A DNA stretch of 64,000 nucleotides. Origin: Isoperla grammatica. Its lineage: Eukaryota > Arthropoda > Insecta > Plecoptera > Perlodidae. Shown here piece after piece: positions 23,700 through 34,769 of this stretch. The position numbers were made by a program, and so were the translations under genes. How positions within the stretch are numbered: the stretch's first letter is position 1; each line of letters begins with the position of its first letter. The notes below the pieces were generated by a model. The model was not told the origin of the DNA and ran no database searches. It saw nothing but the letters and a program-made list of their open reading frames with translations. The stretch lies in assembly GCA_945910005.1 (NCBI GenBank), contig OX246746.1, positions 20,889,228-20,953,227 of the forward strand, read 5' to 3'.

Positions 23700-24056
23700 T
23701 CTTTAGTACGCTAGATCCTTGTGGTTACCCGATGTACGTTGGACATTACAGCAGACAATAAATTGTTTTCCTCTCAACGATGATTGTGATAGTTTTAGTT
23801 CCGAACACTCGTCTTCCATAAATTGTCTTAAATATATCTCCTTTATGAACAGCGTCACTAAGAGTTTCTGGTTTTGTGATCCAAGCCATATTTATCTCAA
23901 ACTATAAAGAACACTTTTCGTCAGTTCTAGACAAAACATTTCTACGCTAAAGTTAGAGAGCGTTTAGCTCAGCTAATAAACTATATAGCAAGCTTCTTCT
24001 ATTTATAGTAATAATAGTAATGAAGTCATAGCGTAGTAATAATATTTTTTCGTATG
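23700..24056. other. No recognised feature
   Basis: Unique DNA between the ATT repeat and the first S1 SINE. Confidence 0.4.
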
Positions 24057-24306
24057 AATACAATTGTAATAGGGTGCACACCAGCTTTACCTGATGTGCC
24101 CCTCTTCAGGTGACTAACTAGGTTATAAGGGTGTTTGGATAGCTGGGAAGGAATGTCCGAGGGTTGATTGTATGACTCAATCCCAGCATTTGCTTTTACG
24201 ACTGAGGAAAACCTCGGAAAAACCTTCAGTCAGGACTGCCGGTGGCCGGAATCGAGCCGGCCGAATTAGAGTCTCGCGTCTTACCGCTGGGCCACTTCTA
24301 TCGGTA
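24057..24306 (-). mobile_element. tRNA-derived SINE, family S1, copy 1
   Basis: On the minus strand the head is gaagtggcccagcggtaaga and the box B region ggctcgattccggcc, with eight bases lost before it compared with copy 3. The body follows: cctgactgaaggtttttccg, aggttttcctcagtcg, gggattgagtc, ggacattccttcccagctat. The tail is cacatcaggtaaagctggtg, tgcaccctattac. The internal polymerase III promoter comes from a tRNA and the body from an unidentified source. A second copy lies inverted 380 bases downstream. Confidence 0.85.
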
Positions 24307-24356
24307 GTAGTACTGTAGACACAGCGTCGCCATAAACTAAAATACTACCCCCCTCC

Positions 24357-24375
24357 CCTCCCCCCCCCCCCCCCC
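24357..24375. repeat. Poly(C) run
   Basis: C homopolymer inside a C-rich stretch between two inverted S1 copies. Confidence 0.9.
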
Positions 24376-24689
24376 ACCCACGCTTCAATCGTTTGTGAAT
24401 ACTGTCAGGAGCAGCCGTGATCATCGGAAGGGATTGTTGAAGGTTGGGAGGAAGGGGGGCATAAGTACGCGAACCGAACTTCCGAACACACGACATTGAA
24501 ATTTTAACAATAGGATATTCGGCATTAATCATTATCCAATAGATTTGGTTTATTGGCTATGTTGAGGAAATTAATTGTGAATTCTACACGTTTCGTCGGG
24601 AAGTCTACCGCTGTACCGCAGATGTATTGCACGGCGTACATACATGCGCAAGGACGCTGTTTACAACTAGAAGCCTAACCACAATAGTC

Positions 24690-24955
24690 GGCATTGTGCG
24701 GTAGCAGAGACGCTCAAATTCGGGAGGCCGCCGGTTCGATTCCGGCCCCAAGCAATCTTGATTAAAGGTTTTTTCCGAGGTTTTTCTCAGTCGCAAAGGT
24801 GAACGCTGGGACTGAGTTCAACGTGGACATTCCTCCCAAACTATCCAAACACGCTAAAATACCTAGTTAGTCACATGAAGAGGGTCACATCAGGTATAAA
24901 GCTGGTGTGCAACCTGTAACAATTGTATTCCTACGAAGATTTAAAAATACTTTCT
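24690..24955 (+). mobile_element. tRNA-derived SINE, family S1, copy 2
   Basis: Head gcggtagcagagacgctcaa with box B ggttcgattccggcc, a diverged body (ttttttccgaggtttttctc, gctgggactgag) and the tail acatcaggtataaagctggt, gtgcaacctgtaac. It has opposite orientation to copy 1, so the pair could form a long imperfect duplex in a read-through transcript. Confidence 0.83.
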
Positions 24956-24959
24956 ATTT

Positions 24960-26785
24960 AAGAAATATGTAAAGTGCTCCTAAAGACCGTGCAAGCAATA
25001 ACAACTGAAAGATTAGGCTTAGTTTATATTATACTATGCACCATTTCCTTGCGTTGATTTTAATTAAAGAGGGTCTTAACTGAAGTGAACAGCCCCCTTC
25101 CCCACCTACCTGATCGATTACACGTTTTAACTCGTATCATGCGAGACTAGCTGACTGGCTCGTTGTTTCAAACTCGACTTAACCCTAATTGCTTGTTCTC
25201 ATTACCCTCTTCTCATTACTAAGCACTTGACTTGATGTAAACAAAAGCAGATACGCAATAATATATGTCGCGTATTTCCTCCCATGTATAACACAGTTTT
25301 AAATGAAACAAATGCTCTTCTGGTAGGTAAATTTTAATTTTAACGGAGTTGTGTTCTGTTTTTCTGTTTACTTGAAATGCGTTTACAAATTCTATTAACT
25401 TTAATTAACGAGTAATATTAATTACGGAGTTCCTGGAAGGAGATCTAAAGAACAACTCTAATGAATTGTAAGGTGTATTCTGTTCACAGCCGCTTTCAGT
25501 TGGCTTCAACTCATCAACCCCTACCTCCTATTAATAAAAATAAACGCAACGAGGTGAATTTTAATATCGTGCAAATGTCACAAAAACGTATTGTCTTTTT
25601 GTATGTAGACACTTTTTTCATGTTGACTAACTTTGGAATCAATATATACATGCAATTATTGAAGGCCTTTGCTACTGTTTCTATTCGCTACAAACAAAAT
25701 ATCTAAAACCAAAATGCTGTGATTGCTTGTCGTAATTTTCAATTATATTACATATTAAGACATAACTAAATTTGAAATGTGGGAAGTGAAACGTTGAGAT
25801 GATAGAGACATACTATCTACCACCCTTGATACCGCCACATTTTCATATAATTTTGTTTGTCCTCATAACATTATTTAAAGCAAACCTTAAAAAAGATGTA
25901 CTGTCAATATTCTCATGAAAAAATAAATAATCCTATTTCATTTAGATGTAAAAAAAATGTCAACAAATTTAACCTTTCACCTTCACAACTGGGAATGTGT
26001 GTATATATCATATAGGAAATTGTGTTATCAGATACATAAGAAAGTAGATGCAAGGAATAATGGATGCGCTTTGTTTTCTGCGCGTAAGTACCTAAAGAAA
26101 TAAAAACTGAACTGCATCTACAGCTCTACGGCATTTAAACGAAGTTACCTACGATTAATGTTCTTAATAATTCTATGTCCTAGATCTTCTAATTAGTTAT
26201 TCTTTAGAGATAATTGAATGGAGCGTTCTTTGCACAAAAGCTGCACGGAAGTAAATCACGTTCATTTTGTGTCTTATCTTGTTTTGACACCCTATTTACG
26301 GTTGGCAAACAATCACTTGCGAAACTGTTTTAACCACATTAAATCAAATTATAGTATAATACTTGTTTTCGTTGTAATGAATCATTTACATCCCTACCGT
26401 AATATAATACCAGACCATTAGTGCACGAAAGTTACAATTTTGTTCGTTGAAGCTTATTACGACATTTATCTTGTTAGAAAGATGGAGGGGTTTATTACAA
26501 ACAAAACAAAACAACCCTTAGTGAAAATAATCTCATTATTTACTGAACGGACAACAATGTGAGGTTTCAGTTGGAAGTCGACGGACGAGAAAACAACAAA
26601 AACAACATCCGGAATGACTCCAGTGATTCAATGATTTGCAGAATCAAATCACGATACGAGGAATAGTTGCAAGTATTTTTGTACGCGAGTCCTAGAGCCC
26701 AGTAAGAGCGTTCAAAACTGTCCACTTAGCTCTGTCAACGACACGTCAATCACTCGTTGCCAACGACCGGCCGCTTTACTGTTGT
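24960..26785. other. Unique AT-rich DNA, no recognised gene
   Basis: Frames at 25461-25706 and 26218-26421 show neither family motifs nor splice context. Confidence 0.4.
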
Positions 26786-26788
26786 GTG

Positions 26789-26817
26789 GGGAGGGGGGGG
26801 GGGGGGGGGGGGGGGGG
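26789..26817. repeat. Poly(G)-rich run
   Basis: ggggagg followed by more than 20 G, a potential G-quadruplex tract. Confidence 0.9.
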
Positions 26818-26819
26818 TA

Positions 26820-27503
26820 AATTTGTGCGCGAAAAGGAAAAAATTGTCGGTCGTGAAAGTACCTATGAGAGATTACATATTATAGAGGTACAGTCTGGAG
26901 GCGAAAAGCGAAAAGAATAAATCTAGTCTTCACAGATGTTTATTTACACTCAAATAACAATATATTAACTTTATTATAAATTAAACAATGTCCCAAACAC
27001 CCACGCGTAGTTTTAAAGTGTCAATTGATGTCTGTATACAGACACGCTGTATGTAGACGCTGAGTTTGAAACCGTACCCCAGTTGGGAACGATCTTACTA
27101 AATCGTAGCCCAGTTGTATCGTAGCCCAGTTAAAACTTTACCAAACAATTGCCCTATCTCCCACGGACAGTTTAATGAGTCAATTGCTTATATAGCATTT
27201 TACGGGACTTAGGTCACGGCAGGCAGGTTAATGACGACAGGCTATACCTAGTGTAATTAATAAAACCGGCCAGATATTAGGACCAGGTTGCTCTCCTTGA
27301 CAGACCAGGCAAGAGTCAACTTACCCGAGGAGTAGACACGAGTAACCTGCTTCCCCCACCCCCGACTGACTTGACCTGACCTTCAACTTAGCTTGGATGT
27401 TAAGGGAGTCCATAAGGGCTACTTCGCGACATTAGTCACTGGAACCTGCATTGTTTGATCTGCCTCTCCAACTGGCCATTATTTATTATATAATTTTATT
27501 AAT

Positions 27504-27505
<2 letters not shown>
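26820..27505. other. No recognised feature
   Basis: tcgtagcccagttg is repeated at about 27102 and 27117. Otherwise unique. Confidence 0.4.
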
Positions 27506-27506
<1 letters not shown>

Positions 27507-27536
<30 letters not shown>

Positions 27537-27622
27537 GTAATAATAATAAAAATAATAATACAAATAATATTAAAAATAATAAAAGTAATAATAATAATAA
27601 AAATAATAATAATAATAATATT
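27507..27622. repeat. (AAT)n microsatellite, interrupted
   Basis: AAT triplets with frequent A and G interruptions, older than the next AAT tract. Confidence 0.9.
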
Positions 27623-27634
27623 TCGGTTTGGAAA

Positions 27635-27745
27635 ATATAATGTGGACAATGATATATTTAATTAGTTCTAAGTAGATTTTAATAAGGTAAACACATGGAA
27701 ATACTTGACATTTGTGTCCGTACAACATGTTTATGCCGATTTTGA
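27635..27745 (+). repeat. Dispersed repeat B, copy 2
   Basis: agtagattttaataaggtaa, acacatgg, acttgacatttgtgtccgta, caacatgt. It matches the reverse complement of the copy near 39.05 kb. Confidence 0.65.
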
Positions 27746-27769
27746 CCGAGTTTGTATGTATTGCAACAA

Positions 27770-28012
<243 letters not shown>

Positions 28013-28014
28013 TT

Positions 28015-28404
28015 ATAAAAATAATAACAATAATAAACTATATAGAAGGAAAATGGAGATTTTGCCGAAAGTTTTAACATTTAGTTTCGAAATGAGAAAA
28101 AAATGTCAAACAAATTGAACGCGTCAAAACAGAAAACACGCTGTTATGGTGACTGACTGATGGCTCTAAGGCCATAAAGAAAGCAAATTACATGTGTTCA
28201 TATGTCGACTATCCTAGTGTTTAACAGTCACTCATAGTCGAGGTGTCAGAGGCAGTGGACAAGCCGTGGCAACCTGCTGTTGAAAACAACCTAGCTCAGC
28301 GATGAGTGGTTGGCTTGTGTTCATTTGCATGGCACACATTTGTGTTTCTTGCAAGAGAAACCCAAGTTCTTATTACATATTTTATAACAATAATAATAAT
28401 AATT
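28015..28404. other. No recognised feature
   Basis: Unique DNA, with a short AAT run at about 28388. Confidence 0.4.
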
Positions 28405-28669
28405 TTTGTAGGAATCCCTGTTATAGGGTGCACGCCAGCTTTGCCTGATGTGCCCCTCTTCAGGTGACTAACTAGGTATATTAGGGTATTTGGATAGTTG
28501 AAAAGGAATGTCTGACGGCTATTAGTAGGACTTAGTCCCAGAACTCGTCTTTACGACTGAGGAAAACCTCGGAAAAAACCTTCAATTAGGACTGCCGGTG
28601 GCCGGAATCGAACCGGCGACCTCCCGAATTAGAGTCTCGCGTCTTACCGCTGAGCCACCTCTATCGGTT
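28405..28669 (-). mobile_element. tRNA-derived SINE, family S1, copy 3 (most complete)
   Basis: Minus-strand head gaggtggctcagcggtaaga (box A), then cgggaggtcgccggttcgat tccggccaccggc (box B and 3' acceptor-like end). The body begins agtcctaattgaaggttttt. The tail is cacatcaggcaaagctggcg, tgcaccctataac, ggattcctac. It has the best-preserved promoter of the family in this window. Confidence 0.88.
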
Positions 28670-29330
28670 CCTCATTCATGAATAAAACACAAACATTGAG
28701 TCTAAAGAAAAGCCGTGATGTTTCCTTCACATCTCTCCAACACTTATCTAAAGGGGGAAGTCATGTGGTAGACTAGATCAGTTTTCAAAAAATGTGTCTC
28801 CTTCTCGATTTTGGGGTACCGGGTTGTTAAAAGCTGCCAACAAGGTTATTCATACTCAGGAGAATACCCTGCATTCGAAAACCATTATTGGCAGTTTTTT
28901 GTTTGAGTATTTCAACCCCAAACACCCCAAACACCCCCTAAAAATCAATTTTTACGGAATTATCTTTAATAATTCATAAGTCCGGAGAAAATTATACTAA
29001 CAATTATCTTTAAAACTTTGTTAGTAAACAAATGTACTGTTAAGAATTTGGCTATTTCAGATTTTCAATTTTCATCGAAACTGAATAAGAAAATGGCTCT
29101 ATGACACAAAATATTCAGTTTTTGTTGAGCAGCAATGAAATGTTTCACTTTATTGCAAGTAAACGGTACATAATGGAGATATTATTTTTTTCAGAAAACA
29201 TCATCGACAATTCATAAATAGTGTACAATCGTCATATTTAGTCTTAATAATTTAGGTATTGTGTAGTAATTGAAACAAGGTGGCAAAGTGTAATAATCCT
29301 AGGGGCAGCAGAGCGAAGCGGAGTCTCTAC
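28670..29330. other. No recognised feature
   Basis: caccccaaacacccc at about 28917 is a small local repeat. Nothing else. Confidence 0.4.
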
Positions 29331-29334
29331 TTGA

Positions 29335-30235
29335 ATGTACATCCGTGGGCTCCTTGATAAAGCAAGTATGGGAGTAGGCTCAATCGCTTTCTTTTAGCTT
29401 ATAGAATAATAAATTTGATAGTGCCCGGCTCAAATGTTAGACATTCACGAGCTGTACGCAAAAAATAAAATGGCCGCCACTGCAAGTGTTTTTTCCATTT
29501 ATCTCCACAATGCAAAGTTTTATGACAAAATTGAATATGACAAGAATTATTTCTCTTAAAATTCTACACAAACATGATATGCACGTATGTTTGTAGAATT
29601 TAATACTCACGTAGAACTTTAATTTTTTGCATGTTAATCTGTACTAAAATGTACATATTTTGGCTCCAGTGGGCTTCTTAATGAATGAAGAATGAACTAT
29701 GTAAGTGGGCTAAGTCTCTTCCTTTAAGTATATGTAATAATAATTTTGATAGTACTCGGCTCAAATTTGAGAGATTCACGAGCTGTACGTAAAAAACAAA
29801 ATGGTCGCCACTGCAAGTGTTTTACCCATTTATCTCCATAATGCCAAGTTTCATGACAAAATAGATTATCACAAGAATTATTCCTCTAAGAATTCTACAC
29901 AAATATAATATTCACGTATTTTTATAGAACTTATAATTGTTACGTAGAACTTTAATTTCTAGTATGTCAATCTGTACTCAAATGTACAAACTTTTGCTCC
30001 AGTGGGCTTCTCATTGAAGGAAGAGTGAACTATGTGGGTGGGCTAAACATTTTTTATTTATTTTGGTTTAACGACGTAATTGACAACGAAGATCATATGA
30101 CGTCGGGTGTATTTGGAGGAAAGTGTCAAGAAGGACGTAGCAGTCCCTGGGCAGGTGGGTGGGCTCAATCTCTTCTTTTAAGCTTTTTTGCCTGGGAATA
30201 TTACAAATATGCTTTATTTAATAATTTTCTTAGAG
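29335..30235. repeat. Tandem array with period about 331 bp, 2 full units plus flanks
   Basis: Anchors recur: cggctcaaat at 29426 and 29757, ctgcaagtgtttt, cacgagctgtacg, and a tctcttccttttaag-type string at about 29380, 29711 and 30165. Copies are about 80% alike, so the array is old. The third unit is split by a 121-bp insertion. Confidence 0.85.
30045..30165 (-). mobile_element. Retroposon fragment inserted in the 331-bp array, with 11-bp target duplication
   Basis: The direct repeat gtgggtgggct flanks the insert (30034-30044 and 30155-30165). Read on the minus strand the insert ends acgtcgttaaaccaaaataa ataaaaaatg. That is a SINE/LINE-like tail with an A-rich end, as expected for target-primed insertion. 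The front is truncated and the family is not determined. Confidence 0.6.
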
Positions 30236-31722
30236 TGTGACGAATCCAATGGTGGAAGACATTGATAACTAAATTCATCAATCTGGCTCTCAGGGGTAAC
30301 CAAATTACCGAGATTGTTAAAAATTATTGCAAGCCGTGGTCTATTTTTTTAAGAAACGGAGTACTTATCAACATTTATTATTTGGTTTTTAAATTTTGTT
30401 CTGTAAACAGTCTTAACCTTACGAGTTAATAACAATTATCTTTATGGCTCTACCTAGAATCAATAACAAGGTACAGTTAATTAATAGACACAGTGCGTAC
30501 GCGAAATTCTGACAATGTTTAACTATGGGGCGTTGCGACGCCACAATCCCTTCCGATATTGAAATATTCCATAGGTACCAAATAATGAAATTAGATACAC
30601 ATTGATTTCAAAAGTTAAAAACCATTAATCCAATTTCAAAAATATAGCTCTCAGGGGTAACCAAAGTCTTCATATTGTTAGAATTCTCGCTGAGGATGTC
30701 TATTTGTTTTACGAAACGGAGTATTTATCAATATTTCTTTTGTTTTTTATTTTATTTATGTAAACAATCATAACAATTTGAGTTAATTATAGTGAATTTC
30801 ATGGCTCTACCTAGAAGCAATAATAAGCTAGAGTTATTTAATTGACAGAAGTGCGTACGTGACATTCAGGCATTGTTTGGCCTTGGGGCGTTGCAACGCC
30901 ACTAACCCTTCCGATATTGAAATGTTCCATACTAAATAATTTTTTTTTAAGATGTATAGATTTCAACGGGTAAAGACAGATTGATCCAATTTCATAAATG
31001 TGGCTCTCAGGGGTAACCAAAGTCTTGAGATTGTTACACTTCTCGTTACGGAGGTCTATTTTTTATGAAACGGAATACTTATCAATGTTTTTTGTTTATA
31101 ATTTTTTCTATAAACAAACTTAACATTTGAAAGTTAATAGTGACTAACTCTATGGATCTACCTGAAAGCAAGCACAAGCTAGAGTTATTGATTTGACACA
31201 ATATCTGCATAAGTGAAATTCAGACATCGTCTGACTATGAGCTGTCACACCGCCACTTTTCCTTCCGATATTGAAATGTGCTTTACCAAATTATTTATCC
31301 GAAAGTATGACTAACTTAATGGTGTATTGAATTTATAACGAAATTTGTAAGTTTGGCTCTCAGGGCTAACCAAACAAGTGCGATTGTTACAATTCTTGCT
31401 ACTGTGGTCTATTTTATCCTGTAACGGACTATTATCATATTGTGTTTTTATTTTTTATTTTTTTCATAAACAAACTAAACATTACTAGTTACTACTAGTA
31501 AATTTCATGGCTCTGTCTAGAATAAATACAAAGTTAGAGGTACTTATACATACAGATGTGCACACATCAAATTCAGACACCTGACTTTGAGGCGTCGCGA
31601 CGCCATTTTCCCTTCCGATATTGAAAAAGTATCATATTATACAATATTTACGCGAGTATAGGTAATCCAACGGTGTACGGCAAGTTTATTCAAGAGCCAT
31701 TTTTACCCTCTGGCTCAAAGTC
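30236..31722. repeat. Tandem array with period about 353-362 bp, 4 units plus a partial fifth
   Basis: ggctctcaggggtaacc or a close variant occurs at 30285, 30645, 31002 and 31355, and a decayed form at 31711. cccttccgatattgaaa occurs at about 30550, 30908, 31258 and 31610. The units carry ggggcgttgcgacgccac, a GC-rich palindromic string in otherwise AT-rich DNA, and ccaaatt/ccaaag after the anchor. The units have diverged, with no long open frame. It resembles a local satellite. Confidence 0.9.
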
Positions 31723-31724
31723 GA

Positions 31725-32095
31725 ATAGTTGCATAAATAATATGCACTTTTTTCTTGTTGCACCCTCGTTTTACACCCCGATATTAACTTTATCAATTTT
31801 TTAAAATCATCAATTGCAAAAGTTAATCTTCGCTGAGTATAAAAATAATTTGATTTGGTTTCTAGTGTTAAAATAGTGGTTTCTGTGATTTTTTTTCTTC
31901 TTGGCGGCAAAAACCAACCCTTAATACGATTTAAGGGTATAAAAGTGAAAATGGCGATTGCCAACAATGTTATTCGGATTTAGCGTTTACAAATCTATTA
32001 GGATCACTTTGTTGGCAGCTTTTAACACGAGGGGCCCCAAAGCTGAAAAATTATTAAAACTAGTCTAGTCTATGGACACTAATGGAGGCATCTCA
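31725..32095. other. No recognised feature
   Basis: A 93-codon minus-strand frame runs back into the satellite array. It has no motif. Confidence 0.4.
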
Positions 32096-32136
32096 CAGCA
32101 AAGTTGTTTTCATAAGTAACGGTAAATTTATTACTA

Positions 32137-32367
32137 CTTTTACGTGTGTTTGTGTTTGTCCTCTAATACAGCGACGGCCGGTAAACTTTCCTGAGAGCTG
32201 AGGAGCGCTTTTGACATATTAGCGAAACGAAAACCACTTTCAGGCGTTATCGTTGTTTTTCCACACTTTGAGGAAGTTGAAAGTTGGTCGAGTGAGAAAG
32301 ATTCATCTTGAGTATCTATCTGGTCTTCTTCCCCGTCTTTCAAAATGTTAAACTTCTTTGATTAAAA
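32137..32367 (-). CDS. Possible small exon or short gene, function unknown
   Basis: On the minus strand an open frame of about 70 codons runs from just after tcttcacttttttaatcaaag to a stop at 32140. That string has a pyrimidine-rich tract ending in AG and resembles a splice acceptor. The translation is acidic and Ser-rich at first (DGEEDQIDTQDESFS), then has TSSKCGKTTITPESGFRF and SSQESLPAVAV. No domain is recognised. An aataaa occurs about ten bases after the stop, as in a terminal exon with a very short untranslated tail. Alternatively acac|gtaaaag at the end could be a weak donor. No partner exon with matching phase was found. The composition looks more protein-like than the chance frames around it, but the call is weak. 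Confidence 0.25.
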
Positions 32368-32474
32368 AAGTGAAGAAGTGCGATTTACATACGTACATAA
32401 CTCTGAACTCGAGTAAAGGTCGCCGTAACTCTAACTATGTAGACTGACGCATCTCGCACACGTTTTTACTGCGA

Positions 32475-32596
32475 CCTTGTGGATGTTGACGTCACAGGTG
32501 AGTGAGGAGGCATTGACCAACCAAATGTCAGCGTTTGAAAAAGCCACCCGCTGATTGGCTCCGACTCACTCATATATGACGTCAGCATTCACAAGG
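32475..32596. repeat. Symmetric palindrome with a CRE at each end
   Basis: ccttgtggatgttgacgtca (32475-32494) is mirrored by tgacgtcagcattcacaagg (32577-32596), with two mismatches in 20. The symmetry continues inward as gtgagtgagg against ctcactcat. Two full tgacgtca sites and an attggct (reverse CCAAT box) lie inside. It is either a miniature transposon end pair or a compact bidirectional regulatory element. Confidence 0.7.
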
Positions 32597-32784
32597 TTGT
32601 TATGGGGCCACTTTAGCTGGTAATTTTCCCTTGTGGTCATGTGCGTTTGTATATTTAGCGAAACAGTAAATAGAAGAAACCTAGAAGAAACATAGAAGAA
32701 AAATATTTAAACCTTATTTCAGTGATGCTAATTGAGAGAAGAGAGAACGAGAAAGAGAGCTTGTTTGATTGATAGGTGTATTTA

Positions 32785-32890
32785 TTCAAGGTGCTATTAA
32801 AGCCAGTAAGGCCTGATCGTCCATCCAACCGTTATAGATACATATTTTTGTTTCTACAATTGTGTAAAATAAATAAAAAAATATATTTAA
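32785..32890 (-). mobile_element. LINE-like 3' tail, family D, reverse copy
   Basis: Plus strand aaagccagtaaggcctgatc, gtccatccaaccgttat is the reverse complement of the ggttggatgg, aggcttaac, aatcccgcc tail seen at 36.4, 48.97 and 49.3 kb. Confidence 0.5.
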
Positions 32891-32924
32891 TAAATTAAAC
32901 ATATAAACTTGTTTTTATAGTCTA

Positions 32925-33000
32925 CCCACTCAGTTATAAGAACTGATTTTCAGTGGTGAACATTTATAGTATATATTATGTGCTTCGTTGCTATACCACG
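32925..33000 (+). repeat. Dispersed repeat C, copy 2
   Basis: ctacccactcagttataaga, actgattttcagtgg, tatgtgcttcgttgctat. Confidence 0.7.
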
Positions 33001-33262
33001 GCTAGAAAGTCACAGCTTACATACACACCAATATCATATAGATTAATTTAAGTCAAGTTTCTGAATTAAAAAGAAAAAACATATCCCGAGGCCGGAATGT
33101 AACCGTGTACCTTCTGCATGGAAATCATTCCTGTTAGCAATAATATATTATAATATTAGCATAATAATAGTAACCTATTTTTGTGTATTAACAGCGTGTA
33201 TGATGTACGCTAGGATAAGGGTGTGAGTTAAGCATAAGAATAGTTAGAATGTGGCGACTATA

Positions 33263-33505
33263 GTGTTACGCTGGACTAAGCTCGCGACGGAAAAGTAGCC
33301 TCCACCTCAATTTCCTAAATGTGCGCTTGAGAGCTAGATCTAGCTGGCGTTTTTCATCCGCTCGAAAAAATAAATTTTCAGCAGAAATTTCTTTTCTATG
33401 TTGAAGAAAAGAAACATCTGTGTTGGTCGGTGAGTTACCACTTGCGATGTGGTGAGTTCTTGTGGCCTTGGCCCAGGAAGAAATCATCGCTTTTATGGCT
33501 TCCTA
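33263..33505 (-). CDS. Unrecognised open frame, possible exon
   Basis: A minus-strand frame of about 79 codons reads from after a possible acceptor (gccttag) to a stop at 33266. It contains TRTHHIASGNSPTNTDVSF, RKEISAENLFFRADEKRQ and a basic segment LALKRTFRKLRWRLLFRRE. The basic amphipathic stretch could be a DNA-binding or transposase relic, but no family is recognised. Its possible donor (agc|gtaac) gives a phase that does not fit the frame at 32137-32367, so the two cannot be joined simply. It may be chance. Confidence 0.18.
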
Positions 33506-33509
33506 AGGC

Positions 33510-34525
33510 GTTTTCTGCGTTTCGAGAAAATTGCGAGATAAATATAATAAATTTACGTACTTAAGTTATTTTTTCTTCTCTTTAGCCTTCCGTTCTGCGT
33601 CGACCTCCCCCCCCCCTTCCCTCCCCCCCCCCTACATTTCCCTTTCAATGCTCCATCGCTTAGGGCAGGTCTCGAATATGTCTCAGTGCGGAATGCAATG
33701 GGGCACGGCTATGTTTTGAACATCTCAGACGAAAATTAGAGTTCGGCTTGATTTATACTATTTTTGTAAACTACACTGTTTTTGTTGTATATTATGTATT
33801 TCTTAGAAATTCTTCCCATTGAGTACGGTAACTTTTCCAACGTCATTTGTCTAATAAGGCATGACAATGTATTAAGTTAACCTTTAAACTTCCCTGTTTA
33901 TTATTTTTTTATTTATATATTATTCCATTCCATACTATAATATTATAACAGCAGTTAATGCTATTTTAATGTGATGCAAACAGAACCAGAAGGTATAAGC
34001 ACATAAAGTAGAAACAAGAAAAATACAGTAATATAAACCAACAAATGCAGACACAACATATGTGCACAGAGGTCGTCATATAAAAAAACGAGCAGTTCCC
34101 AGAAAAGCAGCAATGTCAACAGAATTAGGTAAAGCGTAGTAGAGGGGAAGGCGCCTGCAAAAAAAAAGAAAAAAAAACACCCACGTTCAACATTAGTGCG
34201 GCTAGAGGAGAGATGAAAAGGCTGTTTAGATGAGCGGCCCTGCTAGTGACACAAGACTCGTAGGTGAACCAGCTTAACACGTCCGTGAGAAATACTGTGG
34301 AGAAAATATTAAATCACTGCGTTACAGTGGAGGCTCGTGGGGTTGAAATGGGTAAGGCACGAGTTAAATAAAAAACTAAAAAAAAAATACAAAATCATCA
34401 CGTGATCTCAGCGGTGACTGTGAGTCATCGTAGAAATAAGGCATATTTACCCAAACACATTTCCTAAGATAAAAAAAAAAAAAAATTGTTGATACAATTC
34501 TTTTACAGTTTTTATTGGGCTCGTT
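33510..34525. other. No recognised gene; C-rich run at about 33606-33632
   Basis: Unique AT-rich DNA, with poly(C) interrupted by tt and a short A-rich stretch near 34160. Confidence 0.4.
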
Positions 34526-34597
34526 GATCTAAACTCAATTGAGTTTATTCCTGCTTCAAACGCGGAAGGGCCAGGGTTCAATCCCCGGTTCGGACTG
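34518..34597 (+). pseudogene. tRNA-derived sequence, decayed
   Basis: Box B gggttcaatcccc and an upstream gttgatctaaactc (box A-like) are spaced as in a tRNA. The acceptor ends do not pair well. Confidence 0.35.
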
Positions 34598-34654
34598 GGG
34601 ATTTTAAATTTGAAAATTGGCTTCACTGTAGCTGTATTGGTACAGGTGTATATG

Positions 34655-34765
34655 TAAACGGTGACTTTTTAGGTATCGTCATAGCAACGAAAAGCACATT
34701 TATTATAATTAGTATAAATGTGCCACTGAAAATCAGTTCTTTAATTGAGTGGATCGACTTTAAAT
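34655..34765 (-). repeat. Dispersed repeat C, copy 3 (reverse)
   Basis: gtcatagcaacgaaaagcac, then ccactgaaaatcagttcttt, the reverse complement of copies 1 and 2. Confidence 0.7.
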
Positions 34766-34769
34766 GCAA

